A stretch of 64,000 bases of DNA from NCBI GenBank assembly GCA_003164045.1, contig PLRU01000018.1:24924-88923 (forward strand), in the 5' to 3' direction. This document shows positions 49,723 through 58,443 of this stretch, piece by piece. This DNA comes from Candidatus Lustribacter telmatis (GTDB taxonomy: Bacteria > Vulcanimicrobiota > Vulcanimicrobiia > Vulcanimicrobiales > Vulcanimicrobiaceae). Numbering within the stretch: position 1 is the first letter of the stretch; every line of letters starts with the position of its first letter. The translations under genes and the position numbers were made by a program. A model generated the notes under the pieces. That model saw nothing but the letters and a program-made list of their open reading frames with translations. It did no database searches and had not been told where the DNA came from.

Positions 49723-52370
49723 AAGCGGATCGTGAAGTTCACGTCCCCGCCGTTTGCACTGAGATTGTAGCTGGAAAGCGCGGCGTCTTTGTAGGTCGAG
49801 TTGCGGAACGAAAGGCCGACCGAACTCGACGTCTTCGGCACCGTGTACGTGAGCCCGAGATCGATTTGATCCTTGATGCCGCCGATGTTCGGCGCCAGCG
49901 TCGTGCCGTACGAACCGAAGTAGCGCTGATCGCTATAGCGCGTGTTCAGCACCACGTCACGCGTGACCGGCAGCGACGCGCCCGCCGCCAGACTCGTGTG
50001 GTAGAGGCTCACGTAATTCGGATAATACACGACGGCCGACGAGCCGCCCGCGGCTTGGTAGTTTGCCAGCGCGCCCGGATCGTAGCCGGCGCCGGCCGGA
50101 TTGTAGGGGATGTAGAGCTGCCCCGTCGTGTCGTTGCGCTTGAGGTGTTCGAGCGTGCCGGCGAGATTCACCGACGCCTGCGCGCCGAAGAGCGTGACCG
50201 GGAACGTCGCGCCCGCATCGAATTTGTCGAACGTCGCGCGCGCGCTCGTTGGAAACTGCGGACCGAACGTGCCGGTCGTCGTCGCATTCGCCTGCAACTG
50301 CGTGAGGTGCTGCGCGAACAACCGGCCGTCGATCGTCAAGCCGCCGAGGCGCAGCGGCCCGAGAACGGTGAGCGACGGCCCTTGCGTGTTGGGCGCGAAC
50401 GCACTGTAATAGTCGGGCCCGCCGGCGACGAACGGGTTGAAGACCGGATAGATGAACGTCAGTGCCGGATTTGCTGCCGTCGCCGAGCGGCCGGGGCCGC
50501 CTGCATTGATCGACGCGTCGAAGGTCTGGTTGATGCCGAGGGTGTTGGCGAAACCGAAGAACTGCGGGAAGAAGTCGCCCTGATAGTTGGCCCACGTCGG
50601 CGGCGCGTTGCCGAAGAAACGCAGCGGTGCGCCGTCGAGATAGTTCGCCCCGACCGTCTGCACTTGCAGCGTCGCAGTCACGCGATGCAACGTGAGTTTA
50701 AGTCCGGCAACCGCGGCATACGCGCCGGTCGTCGCGACGAACTGCGTGTCGGGCGTGAACCGGCTGCCCGACACTTCACCGAAGAGCAGCGGCGCGGTTT
50801 TTGCATCGTTGCCGCGGACGAAGGCCAGCGGTACCTGGAAATCGAGGCCGAACACGGCATCGCTCACTTGGCCGAAGTCACCGGCAGGCGGCGCGTTCAC
50901 GCCGAGATCCACGGCGCCGGCCGTGGCGCCTTGCGGCAAGTTCTCATCCCACAGCCGATGAAACGTCAGGCCCACTTCCGCATCGGGCAGGCCGGCGAAT
51001 TGCTGGTTGATGCGGATGCCCGTTTGATAGCGCTGCGGGATCTGGTTGTTGGAATAGCCGAGGCCGATGTAGGCGATCGAGATGCGCGCGCCGGGCGGTA
51101 GCGGGATCGCGAAGAGCACTTCGTTGGAGCCGTCGAGGTACGAGAACGCGGGCGTCGCCGCGGGCCCGCCGGGCGCCGCGTACGCCGTGATGACGACGGT
51201 GCCCGCAACGGCCTTCTTGCTCAAATATACGCCGCCGAGACCACCCGCGCCGGCGGTGAACTCATCGACGGTCGGCGTCGAACCCGTTTGCACGAGGCCG
51301 CCCTGCGGCGGCACGACCGGCGCCAGATAGCTGTTGGCAAAACCGTTGCCGCTGGGATTCGGCAAGAAGTTCTGCGTGTTGAGCAGCGTTTGATCGACGC
51401 GCGAAAACGTCAGTTGAAACGTGGTGAGGCCCCCGAGGATGCCGCCGATTTCAAACCCTTTGGGAAACGGCTGCGTCGGATCGGCATAGTCGTTCTGCTG
51501 CGCGGCGTCGGGCGCGCGGTAGGTCAGGCCGAGCCGCGATGACGCGATGTTGTCGAGTTGGGCCTCGCGCAGCGTCAAGTTGGTGAAGGCGCCGGCCTGC
51601 GCAACGTCGATCACGACGTCGGGTGAAATCGCGAACTGCGATGCGTACGCCGAACCCGAACCGTAGTCGATCACGTGCACCGGGACCGACACCGTCACGT
51701 TCTCGTTGACGGTGTAGATGAAGTCGAAGCGCGCATCGCTGCGCAGGATCGTCTGCGGCCCGTTGAGCGCTTCGAGCGGGTTGTTGTCGTCGGGCGAGGT
51801 CGCGTACGCGCTCACGAACTGGTCGATGCCGGTGAACGCACCGCCCGGCACGGGAGCGGGAGCGTAGTACGGCGTTTGCGGCACGCCGGTGCCGTTGGTT
51901 ATCGAACGCGGCGACACACCGAAGCTGCTCATCGAACCGTTGCCGAGGATCGTGCCGTGCACGGCGATCGCTTGCGCGACGCGCGTCCGGCGATCGAGCG
52001 ATGCAACCGCGTCTTCGAGGCTCGTCACGCGCACGCCGAGCGCGTCCAACTCATCCTTGAGGGCGTCGATGAGCTTCTGCAGTTTGTCGAGATCGGTCTT
52101 CGAGGCGGAACCGGCGCCGGTCGCTTCGAGCTTGGCGATCGCGCGCGCGACGACCGCGGCCATCTCGTAGCGCGTGAGCGGCCGGTCGCCCTTGAACGAT
52201 CCGTCGGGATAGCCGTCGATCAGTCCGTCGGCAGCCAGCGACTGGATCGCTTGATACGCCCAGTGATTCGCCGGCACGTCGGCCAACGGCGTCGCGGGCG
52301 CGCGCAGCGGCAACGCGGCGAACGCGACGCAGGCAAGCCCGGCGGCCAGCAGGTACGCGCGGCGTGACAT
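49719..52370 (-). CDS. Outer-membrane porin with N-terminal SLH domain (OmpM/SlpA-like)
   Basis: 883 residues. It has a signal peptide (AYLLAAGLACVAFAALPLRA), a single SLH domain at about 29-80 (HWAYQAIQSLAADGLIDGYP, then GSFKGDRPLTRYEMAAVVA), a coiled coil (LDKLQKLIDALKDELDALGV) and a ~740-residue beta-barrel region of alternating strands. It ends GDVNFTIRF with the terminal Phe of outer-membrane proteins. In Terrabacteria such proteins tie the outer membrane to peptidoglycan via SLH and also act as porins. It lies 6 bases after ruvX within the LPS operon. Confidence 0.88.
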   Translation of the reverse strand: MSRRAYLLAAGLACVAFAALPLRAPATPLADVPANHWAYQAIQSLAADGLIDGYPDGSFKGDRPLTRYEMAAVVARAIAKLEATGAGSASKTDLDKLQKLIDALKDELDALGVRVTSLEDAVASLDRRTRVAQAIAVHGTILGNGSMSSFGVSPRSITNGTGVPQTPYYAPAPVPGGAFTGIDQFVSAYATSPDDNNPLEALNGPQTILRSDARFDFIYTVNENVTVSVPVHVIDYGSGSAYASQFAISPDVVIDVAQAGAFTNLTLREAQLDNIASSRLGLTYRAPDAAQQNDYADPTQPFPKGFEIGGILGGLTTFQLTFSRVDQTLLNTQNFLPNPSGNGFANSYLAPVVPPQGGLVQTGSTPTVDEFTAGAGGLGGVYLSKKAVAGTVVITAYAAPGGPAATPAFSYLDGSNEVLFAIPLPPGARISIAYIGLGYSNNQIPQRYQTGIRINQQFAGLPDAEVGLTFHRLWDENLPQGATAGAVDLGVNAPPAGDFGQVSDAVFGLDFQVPLAFVRGNDAKTAPLLFGEVSGSRFTPDTQFVATTGAYAAVAGLKLTLHRVTATLQVQTVGANYLDGAPLRFFGNAPPTWANYQGDFFPQFFGFANTLGINQTFDASINAGGPGRSATAANPALTFIYPVFNPFVAGGPDYYSAFAPNTQGPSLTVLGPLRLGGLTIDGRLFAQHLTQLQANATTTGTFGPQFPTSARATFDKFDAGATFPVTLFGAQASVNLAGTLEHLKRNDTTGQLYIPYNPAGAGYDPGALANYQAAGGSSAVVYYPNYVSLYHTSLAAGASLPVTRDVVLNTRYSDQRYFGSYGTTLAPNIGGIKDQIDLGLTYTVPKTSSSVGLSFRNSTYKDAALSSYNLSANGGDVNFTIRF

Positions 52371-52376
52371 GGCTCG

Positions 52377-52769
52377 CTAGACCGCGAGCCGGAGATACCG
52401 TTCGGCGATCAGCAAAGCCGCATAATCGTCGATCGGCCGGTCGGGAAGCAGCATGCCGCGCGGCACGAGCCGCTTCCAGCCGCGCGGCGGATGGTCGTCG
52501 AAAAAGCGGGCGCGCGCGCGCAGCGTCGTTTCGCGCTCGTCGACCAGCACGAACGGCAGCCCGGCGTCGCGCACCACCGCCGACACGACCGCGGCGTTCG
52601 TGCCGTGGCCGATCGCCACCATGTCGATGTCGAAGCTCGCGCGCAGGGTCGCGAGCCGCGACCCGAATTCATCGAGCGGCACGATGCCCAGCGTCAGCGG
52701 CTGCGCATCGACGCGTTCGAGCACCGCATAGCCGCACTTGCGCGTGCCGGGATCGACGCCGAGCAGCAT
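52377..52769 (-). CDS. ruvX: RuvX/YqgF-like RNase H-fold nuclease
   Basis: 130 residues. The RNase H-like fold begins LLGVDPGTRKCGYAV (first catalytic Asp), with VDERETTLRA mid-protein and a C-terminal acidic DDYAALLIAERYL. RuvX/YqgF matures 16S rRNA ends or resolves DNA junctions. It is more divergent than typical, so the symbol is tentative. The ATG overlaps the DUF3084 stop by one base. Confidence 0.72.
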   Translation of the reverse strand: MLLGVDPGTRKCGYAVLERVDAQPLTLGIVPLDEFGSRLATLRASFDIDMVAIGHGTNAAVVSAVVRDAGLPFVLVDERETTLRARARFFDDHPPRGWKRLVPRGMLLPDRPIDDYAALLIAERYLRLAV

Positions 52770-53695
52770 CAGCGGATCGGCTCGAGCTCGACGTCGATCG
52801 GGAACGGTCCGCTGTGCGGGTAGAGGTCGATCGGCGTCTTCGCGATCAACCGGTACTTGCCGCGCAGACGCGGGATCTGACTCGTTACCGACTGCACTTG
52901 GGTGCTGTTGATCAACGGCGGATAGAGAAACTGCGGCGGGTAGCCGCGTTTGGCCAGCGTTTGTCCGGCCTGCAGCACGAGCGCACCGATGTCGACGCTC
53001 GGCGCTCCGCCGTTGATGTCGATTGCGGCCAGCGTCTCGCCGGCCGTCGCCAAGCGCCGGTCTTCGAACGCTTCGAAGGAGAACGAGATCACCTCGCCGC
53101 GGAACAGATTCTGCGAGGCAACCGGCAGAAACAAGATCAGCGCGTGCGCATCTTGCGTCTGTTCGCGGGTATTGCGCAGCTGCTGCAGCAACTCGGCGCG
53201 AATCGCGGCATCGGTCGACTTGTGCGTGTAGGCCTTCAGACCGACGGCCGGCGTCGTCAATTGCTGGTTTGCAATGCGCACGACGGCATCGAAGAAGTGG
53301 CCGAAATCGTCGAGCTGCTCGGCGTCGCTCTTGGCGAGATCGAAGGTCCAGGCGGTGTTCGCAATGAGCGTCAACCGGGGCACGCTTAGGCTGCCCTTGC
53401 GCGTCAGCTGTTCTTCCGACATGGCCTGCGCTTGGAGTTCGTTGATGCGTCCCGTAAGGGTGCCCAGGCGGAAGAACGCGGTGCGCACGTAGCTCGATGC
53501 GGCTAGCGCACCCAGTGTGACGATCAGCGCGATGATCATTCCGGTGCCGACGGCCACGATCGTGGACGTGTACTTCGGGCGCAAGCCGAAAAGGGTCAGC
53601 CGCTTCCGGCCGACCTGGTGACCGACGCGATCGCCGACGTATGCGATCGCTCCGGCCATCACGATGATGATGAGGACGACGAGGAGTCCGCCCAT
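52769..53695 (-). CDS. DUF3084 family membrane protein
   Basis: 308 residues, with two N-terminal helices (LLVVLIIIVMAGAIAYVG; STIVAVGTGMIIALIVTLGA) separated by the DUF3084 signature GDRVGHQVGRKRLTLFGLRP, then a coiled coil and a ~180-residue extracytoplasmic domain. The family is common in Cyanobacteria and other Terrabacteria; function unknown. ATG 53695 overlaps the LptF/G stop (TAATG). An in-frame start 10 codons earlier is possible. Confidence 0.85.
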   Translation of the reverse strand: MGGLLVVLIIIVMAGAIAYVGDRVGHQVGRKRLTLFGLRPKYTSTIVAVGTGMIIALIVTLGALAASSYVRTAFFRLGTLTGRINELQAQAMSEEQLTRKGSLSVPRLTLIANTAWTFDLAKSDAEQLDDFGHFFDAVVRIANQQLTTPAVGLKAYTHKSTDAAIRAELLQQLRNTREQTQDAHALILFLPVASQNLFRGEVISFSFEAFEDRRLATAGETLAAIDINGGAPSVDIGALVLQAGQTLAKRGYPPQFLYPPLINSTQVQSVTSQIPRLRGKYRLIAKTPIDLYPHSGPFPIDVELEPIR

Positions 53696-54846
53696 TAGAC
53701 GGCCGATGCCCGTCGCAAAAGCCACAAACCGATCAAGCTAAAGAGCGCGTTCGGCGTCCACGCGGCAATCCCGGCGAGCGGCAGCGCCAAACTGCCGATC
53801 GCCAGCGCGATCGTGGTGATCACGTAGTACACGAAAACGATTGCCAGCGCTAGCCCAAAGCCAAGCGCCGCCCCGCCGCCGCGAATGCGCCGCATCCCGA
53901 GCGGAAACGCGAAGAGGACGAACACGAACGCGGTGAACGGCCGCGCGAGCTTCGCGGCATAGGTGGCCGTAAAGAGCCGCCGCTGAGGATCGCTCAGGGT
54001 TGCGGTGTCGAGCGCGTTCTTGATCTCGCTGCGCGATAGATTTTCCGGGTCATTGGCCTGGAGACTGCGCTTGGCGATCTCGCTCGGACGTTCGCCGATG
54101 TCGACCGAGAGCGTACCGGGCGAGGTCATCGTTTCGCCCACGTCGCCGGCGCTGAAGTGATAGGTGGTGGCGTCTTGGAACGTCCACGTCGGCGGTTCGT
54201 AGCGGGCGCGTTTGCTGACGATCATCTCTTCGAGGTTTTGCTTCGCATCGTAACGCAGCACCGTGACGTTGAGCAGCGTTTGCTCCGCCGCGTCGAGTCC
54301 GCCGGCGATCGTCACCTGTTTGCCGCCGCCCGGCAGCGCCGTGACGGCCGAGAGCGACGAGGACGCGGGCGAGAGATGCTCGATTGCCGATTCGCGCAGG
54401 TATGCGGCCCGATCATTGGCCAGCGGTACGAGCGCTTCTTGCACGACGAGCGAACACAGCGATACGATGAGCCCCACGACGGCCAGCGGAACGAACATGC
54501 GCAAGAGCGAGATGCCGCCGGCCTTGAGCGCGGTGATCTCGCTCTCGCTCGAGAGCCGGCCGGTTGAGAGCAGCGTGCCGAAGAGCATCGCCATCGGCAC
54601 GACCAGCAAGAGATACGCCGGCATCTCCCACAGAAAATATTCGATCGCCACGAGCACCGGCACGTGCTGTTGCGAGACGAGTTTGCCGATCGCCAGAAAT
54701 TGCGTGGCGACGAAGATCAGCGTGAATGCAGCCGCGCCGAAGAGCGCCGGGCCGCCGAGTTCGGCCACGAAGTACCGATCGAGAATCGTGACGCGCAACG
54801 GTTCCAGCTCGCTGCGCAGCACCGCCGCGCTACGCAACGAGAGCAT
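53695..54846 (-). CDS. LptF/LptG family LPS export permease
   Basis: 383 residues of the YjgP/YjgQ family: N-terminal ILDRYFVAELGGPALFGAA, six predicted helices around a periplasmic beta-jellyroll domain (about 150-270), and FPLGMRRIRGGGAALGFGLA in the C-terminal half. With LptB it forms the inner-membrane LPS extractor. There is only one family member in this operon, so it may homodimerise or pair with a copy elsewhere. Follows lptB by 6 bases. Confidence 0.9.
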   Translation of the reverse strand: MLSLRSAAVLRSELEPLRVTILDRYFVAELGGPALFGAAAFTLIFVATQFLAIGKLVSQQHVPVLVAIEYFLWEMPAYLLLVVPMAMLFGTLLSTGRLSSESEITALKAGGISLLRMFVPLAVVGLIVSLCSLVVQEALVPLANDRAAYLRESAIEHLSPASSSLSAVTALPGGGKQVTIAGGLDAAEQTLLNVTVLRYDAKQNLEEMIVSKRARYEPPTWTFQDATTYHFSAGDVGETMTSPGTLSVDIGERPSEIAKRSLQANDPENLSRSEIKNALDTATLSDPQRRLFTATYAAKLARPFTAFVFVLFAFPLGMRRIRGGGAALGFGLALAIVFVYYVITTIALAIGSLALPLAGIAAWTPNALFSLIGLWLLRRASAV

Positions 54847-54852
54847 GCGCGA

Positions 54853-55602
54853 TCACAGCCTGAAGCCTTCGCCTAAATAAAACTTTCGTGCGACGGGGGA
54901 GGCCAGTACGTCGTCGGCGGTGCCCGACACTTCGATCTTGCCGTCGTTGAGGATGTAGGCGCGGTCGACGATGGCGAGCGTCTCGCGCACTTGGTGATCG
55001 GTGATGAGCACACCGAGACCGCGATCGCGCAGTTGGCGGATCATCGCCTGAATGTCGGCCACGGCGATCGGATCGATGCCGGTAAACGGCTCGTCGAGCA
55101 GCAGGAACGCAGGTTCGGTCGCGATCGCGCGCGCGATCTCGACCCGCCGGCGCTCGCCGCCCGAAAGCGAATCGCCGCGCGCATCGATCAAGTCGGCGAG
55201 TCCGAATTCGCCGAGCAGTGCGGGCAAACGCCGTTCGCGCTCTTCCGCCTCGACGCCGTTCATCTCCCAGATCAAACGCAAGTTGTCGCCGACCGAAAGT
55301 TTGCGGAAGATCGAATTCTCTTGAGCGAGATAGCCGATGCCGGCGCGCGCGCGTTCGTGCATCGGGGCGCGCGTGATGTCGCGGCTCGCGCCGGCGCGCA
55401 CCAGCGCCACGTTGCCGCCGTCGGGCCGCACCAAACCGACGACCATGTAGAACGTCGTCGTCTTGCCGGCGCCGTTGGGCCCGAGCAATCCGACGACTTC
55501 ACCGCGGCGCACGTCGGCGCTCACGCTCTTCACCACCGTGCGCGTACCGTACCGCTTCACGAGGTCGGTCATCACGATGCGATCGTCGACGGTTGCCGTC
55601 AC
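54853..55602 (-). CDS. lptB: LPS export ABC transporter ATP-binding protein LptB
   Basis: 249 residues with Walker A GPNGAGKTTTFYMVVGLV, Q-loop IGYLAQENSIFRKL, signature SLSGGERRRVEIARA, Walker B FLLLDEPFTGIDPIAV and the H-loop ITDHQVRETL. The QENSIFRKL and ITDHQVRETL strings are LptB-specific. It powers LPS transport with the LptF/G permease. GTG start overlaps the preceding stop. Confidence 0.96.
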   Translation of the reverse strand: MTATVDDRIVMTDLVKRYGTRTVVKSVSADVRRGEVVGLLGPNGAGKTTTFYMVVGLVRPDGGNVALVRAGASRDITRAPMHERARAGIGYLAQENSIFRKLSVGDNLRLIWEMNGVEAEERERRLPALLGEFGLADLIDARGDSLSGGERRRVEIARAIATEPAFLLLDEPFTGIDPIAVADIQAMIRQLRDRGLGVLITDHQVRETLAIVDRAYILNDGKIEVSGTADDVLASPVARKFYLGEGFRL

Positions 55603-56159
55603 CGGCGGTACACCCGGACGTCGGCCAAACGGGCGTCGCCGTCGATCTCGTCGCCCACCAGCGTAAGCCCAGCCGGCGTCGTCATCACGACGTTGCCGTC
55701 GCCATGGATCCGCTCCGTCGTTCCATCATATCGGAGACGATCGCAGGACAACACGTTCCCGTCTTGCGATCGCGCGTGTACGCCGCCCGTCATGAGCACG
55801 CTCTTATCGGCACTTGTCAGCACGGCCTTCGGCGCATCGGCGACCGTCCGCGCACCGCTGCGGTCGACGAACGTGATATGCGGCTGGTCGAACGACCCGC
55901 TGCCGGTCACGGTCTGGCCCGCGGCCGTATCGGCGACGAACGAATTCGCGCGCAGGGTGTAGATAATGCGCTCGTGCTTCATCTCGCTCAGCGTCGTGTA
56001 CTGACCGCTCGCGCCGTTGCTGGTAATATGCAAGGGAAGCGGCGTGGACGTCGGTGCCGGGGTGGCGCCGGAGGTCGCCGGTGCGGGCGCCGAGGGGTGG
56101 CTGCAGGCGGCCAAGAGCGCGGCCAGGACGAGTTCAGGCCGCAGGCGCATCGAGATCAC
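55599..56159 (-). CDS. LptC/LptA-like lipoprotein (LPS transport)
   Basis: 186 residues with a lipoprotein signal (LVLAALLAACSHP, lipobox LAAC) and a ~110-residue OstA-like beta region (LRANSFVADTAAGQTVTGSG, SADKSVLMTGGVHARSQDGN, IHGDGNVVMTT). It is placed directly before lptB, where lptC/lptA are expected, but only one such protein is present; it may combine both roles. Start is GTG 56159 or ATG 56150; both overlap the ligase gene. Confidence 0.78.
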   Translation of the reverse strand: MISMRLRPELVLAALLAACSHPSAPAPATSGATPAPTSTPLPLHITSNGASGQYTTLSEMKHERIIYTLRANSFVADTAAGQTVTGSGSFDQPHITFVDRSGARTVADAPKAVLTSADKSVLMTGGVHARSQDGNVLSCDRLRYDGTTERIHGDGNVVMTTPAGLTLVGDEIDGDARLADVRVYRR

Positions 56160-57351
56160 GTTGCGCGAGGGCGAGCGCCAGCGCCGCCCCCTGCGTTGCG
56201 ATGGCGAAGTAGATGCTGATGGTATTCACCAGCACGTGTACCTGCAGAGCGACGAGCCCGCCCGCGAACGCGTAAACGAGTGCCCGCCGCCGGCCGTCGG
56301 CCGAACGCAGCACGCGCGGGATCTCCCGCAGGTAGACCGACCAGCACCACAAGAGCGCGATGAACCCGATCAGGCCCGACTCGCTCAGATACGCCAGCGG
56401 TAGACTGTGCGGGTCGAAGGCGACCGGCGTCTCGCCGCCCGGAGCTTCGGGCGGACGGACGATGTCGTACGTCCGCCGGAACGCGAACGGGCCGACGCCG
56501 CTGAGCGGAAAGGCCAGCCACGTCCGCGCCCCGGCCGTCCACGCAACGATGCGCGACGTATCGTCGCGCGGGTTATGGAACGCCCGGCCGGGACCGAAGA
56601 CCAGCAGCAGCGCCGCGACGACGACCACCGCTAGGCCTATCCACACGCGCCGGCCGCGGGCGAGGATCGCGAAGAACAGCGCGCCCACGATCGCGGAGAA
56701 AAGACCCCAGCGCGAATAGGTCGCACCGAGCGCGAGGATGCCGGCGATCAGCGTCACGCCCGCGAGCAATCGCAGCGGCGTACTGCGCGCGTACATCGCG
56801 ATCCCCGCCGCGAGCCCGAGCACGACCAGCAGATACGCAGCAAGTTCGTTCGGATTGAGGAACGAACCGACGGCGCGGCCGTTGTCGTAGGCGTAAAGCG
56901 GCGCCGGGTCGCGCGTGAGGATCATGACCACGGCCGCGAGCGCGGCGAGCGTTGCCGACGCGAGCGTTGCGATGACGATCGTGCGCGTCGCGCCCGGCAG
57001 CGCGGAATAGCCGTACATCGCAATGCCGACCGAGCCCATCGCGAGCACGAGCAGCGCCAGTTCGAGGCCCGTCTGCGGATCGAAACCAAGCAGCGCGGCC
57101 GGAATAATCGCTAAGCCCGCAATCGACTGCGCCAGCACGATGCGCCGCGGCGCCGGCCGCCGGAACGCGCCCCACACGCAAATTGCCGCGGCGAGGAACA
57201 TCGCAAGCGCGATGCCGATCGCCCCGGTCGCGCTGATGAGTCCGGGAATCGGCAACCGCACCGGGTCGAGCACTTCGAACGTGCCGTACAGCGGGATCGC
57301 CACGTACATGAACGCGATCGCCGCAACGACGGTGCGGTCGGCAAAGCTCAT
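56134..57351 (-). CDS. O-antigen ligase-like polytopic membrane protein
   Basis: 405 residues with about ten to twelve helices and a large periplasmic loop. The Wzy_C-type signature is visible: GSFLNPNELAAYLLVVLGLA, LGATYSRWGLFSAIVGALFF and GVGPFAFRRTYDIVRPPE, then FDPHSLPLAYLSESGLIGF. It probably joins or polymerises glycans on lipid A-core. ATG 57351 overlaps the previous stop (ATGA). Confidence 0.85.
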   Translation of the reverse strand: MSFADRTVVAAIAFMYVAIPLYGTFEVLDPVRLPIPGLISATGAIGIALAMFLAAAICVWGAFRRPAPRRIVLAQSIAGLAIIPAALLGFDPQTGLELALLVLAMGSVGIAMYGYSALPGATRTIVIATLASATLAALAAVVMILTRDPAPLYAYDNGRAVGSFLNPNELAAYLLVVLGLAAGIAMYARSTPLRLLAGVTLIAGILALGATYSRWGLFSAIVGALFFAILARGRRVWIGLAVVVVAALLLVFGPGRAFHNPRDDTSRIVAWTAGARTWLAFPLSGVGPFAFRRTYDIVRPPEAPGGETPVAFDPHSLPLAYLSESGLIGFIALLWCWSVYLREIPRVLRSADGRRRALVYAFAGGLVALQVHVLVNTISIYFAIATQGAALALALAQRDLDAPAA

Positions 57352-58433
57352 GCGCGCGCTTCGCCCGAGGGCACGAGATCGACGATCGCTTGCGCGATTG
57401 CGGCCGCGCCGCCGCCGGCGCCCATCCGTTCGCGCCCGGCCGCGCTCATGCGGGCGCGCCGCGCGGGATCGTTCAACAGCGCCACGATCGCTGCGGCCGC
57501 TGCGGACGATTCGCCCGGCACGATCGCCAGCGCATCGCCGAGCAGCCGTTCCTGGCGCATGCGGTACCAGCCGCTGCGCCGGTCGCCCGCGAGTTCGAGC
57601 GCGACAACCGGCACGCCGCTGGCCGCAGCCGCTTCGTTCGCCGTGCCGGCTTGACCGATCGCCAGCGTCGCACCATCGAGAATGCCGCCGATGCCGTCGA
57701 ACCACACGCCGAGCGCCGGATACCGCTCGAAGAGCGCAGCGAACCGCGCTGCTTCCAGCGACGGCGCAACCGACATCACCGCCGCAACGTCCGGCACGCG
57801 CGCGGCCACGAGCGCGGCGATCTCGGCGATGCGATCGGCATCGGCATACGCGCGCTCGCGGCTGCCGGGCAAGAGCGCGAGCCGAACCGCGCCCGGCCAC
57901 GCATAGCGGCGTTCTTCCGCAAGCAAATCGACGATCACGTTGCCGGGCGCTTCGGCCCGCAGTCCTTGCCGGCGCAGCGCTTCGGCCGTCGCGCCGTCGC
58001 GTACGAAGATCCGCGCTGCCGGTTCGATGATCCGCCGCTCGACCGCGTCGTAGGGCGCAACGTATTCGCTCTTCGCGGTGCCGACGAACGCCCACGGTAC
58101 GCCGGCGAGACGCGTCAACGCCGCAGCATAGGCGTCGCCGACCGCAATGACGGCGGCGTACCGCCCGCGCAGCGAACGGAGAAACCGCAACTGACCGGCG
58201 AAGAGCCCGAGCCAGCCGGCGCCGAGATCCCGTGCGAACGCGCGCACGTTGCCCATGGCGACGAGTCCACCGCTCGGCATCGCCCGTTGCGGCCCGACAT
58301 CGGGAAAGCCGGCGCTGCCCAGCCGTTCGCCTACGAGCGCGAGGTGATCGGTCGCGAGCGGCGCGAGCGCGCGCACGTCGCGCGCGATGCGCGCGGCGAT
58401 CGACGCTTCACCGTGACCGTTCGTCACGAACAA
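57348..58433 (-). CDS. LpxB-related glycosyltransferase (lipid-A-disaccharide-synthase-like)
   Basis: 361 residues. LFVTNGHGEASIAARIARDV at the start, VAVGDAYAAALTRLAGVPWAFVGT-type middle, LLPGSRERAYADADRI (LpxB-like) and IGQAGTANEAAAASGVPVVA. It belongs to the group related to LpxB seen in Cyanobacteria and Deinococcus. True lpxB lies two genes upstream, so this is a second enzyme of unknown acceptor, perhaps for a modified lipid A or another glycolipid. TTG 58433 is chosen because the protein then begins LFVTNGHGE; GTG 58427 is an alternative. Overlaps the previous stop region. Confidence 0.8.
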   Translation of the reverse strand: MFVTNGHGEASIAARIARDVRALAPLATDHLALVGERLGSAGFPDVGPQRAMPSGGLVAMGNVRAFARDLGAGWLGLFAGQLRFLRSLRGRYAAVIAVGDAYAAALTRLAGVPWAFVGTAKSEYVAPYDAVERRIIEPAARIFVRDGATAEALRRQGLRAEAPGNVIVDLLAEERRYAWPGAVRLALLPGSRERAYADADRIAEIAALVAARVPDVAAVMSVAPSLEAARFAALFERYPALGVWFDGIGGILDGATLAIGQAGTANEAAAASGVPVVALELAGDRRSGWYRMRQERLLGDALAIVPGESSAAAAAIVALLNDPARRARMSAAGRERMGAGGGAAAIAQAIVDLVPSGEARA

Positions 58434-58443
58434 GACCCCCGCG

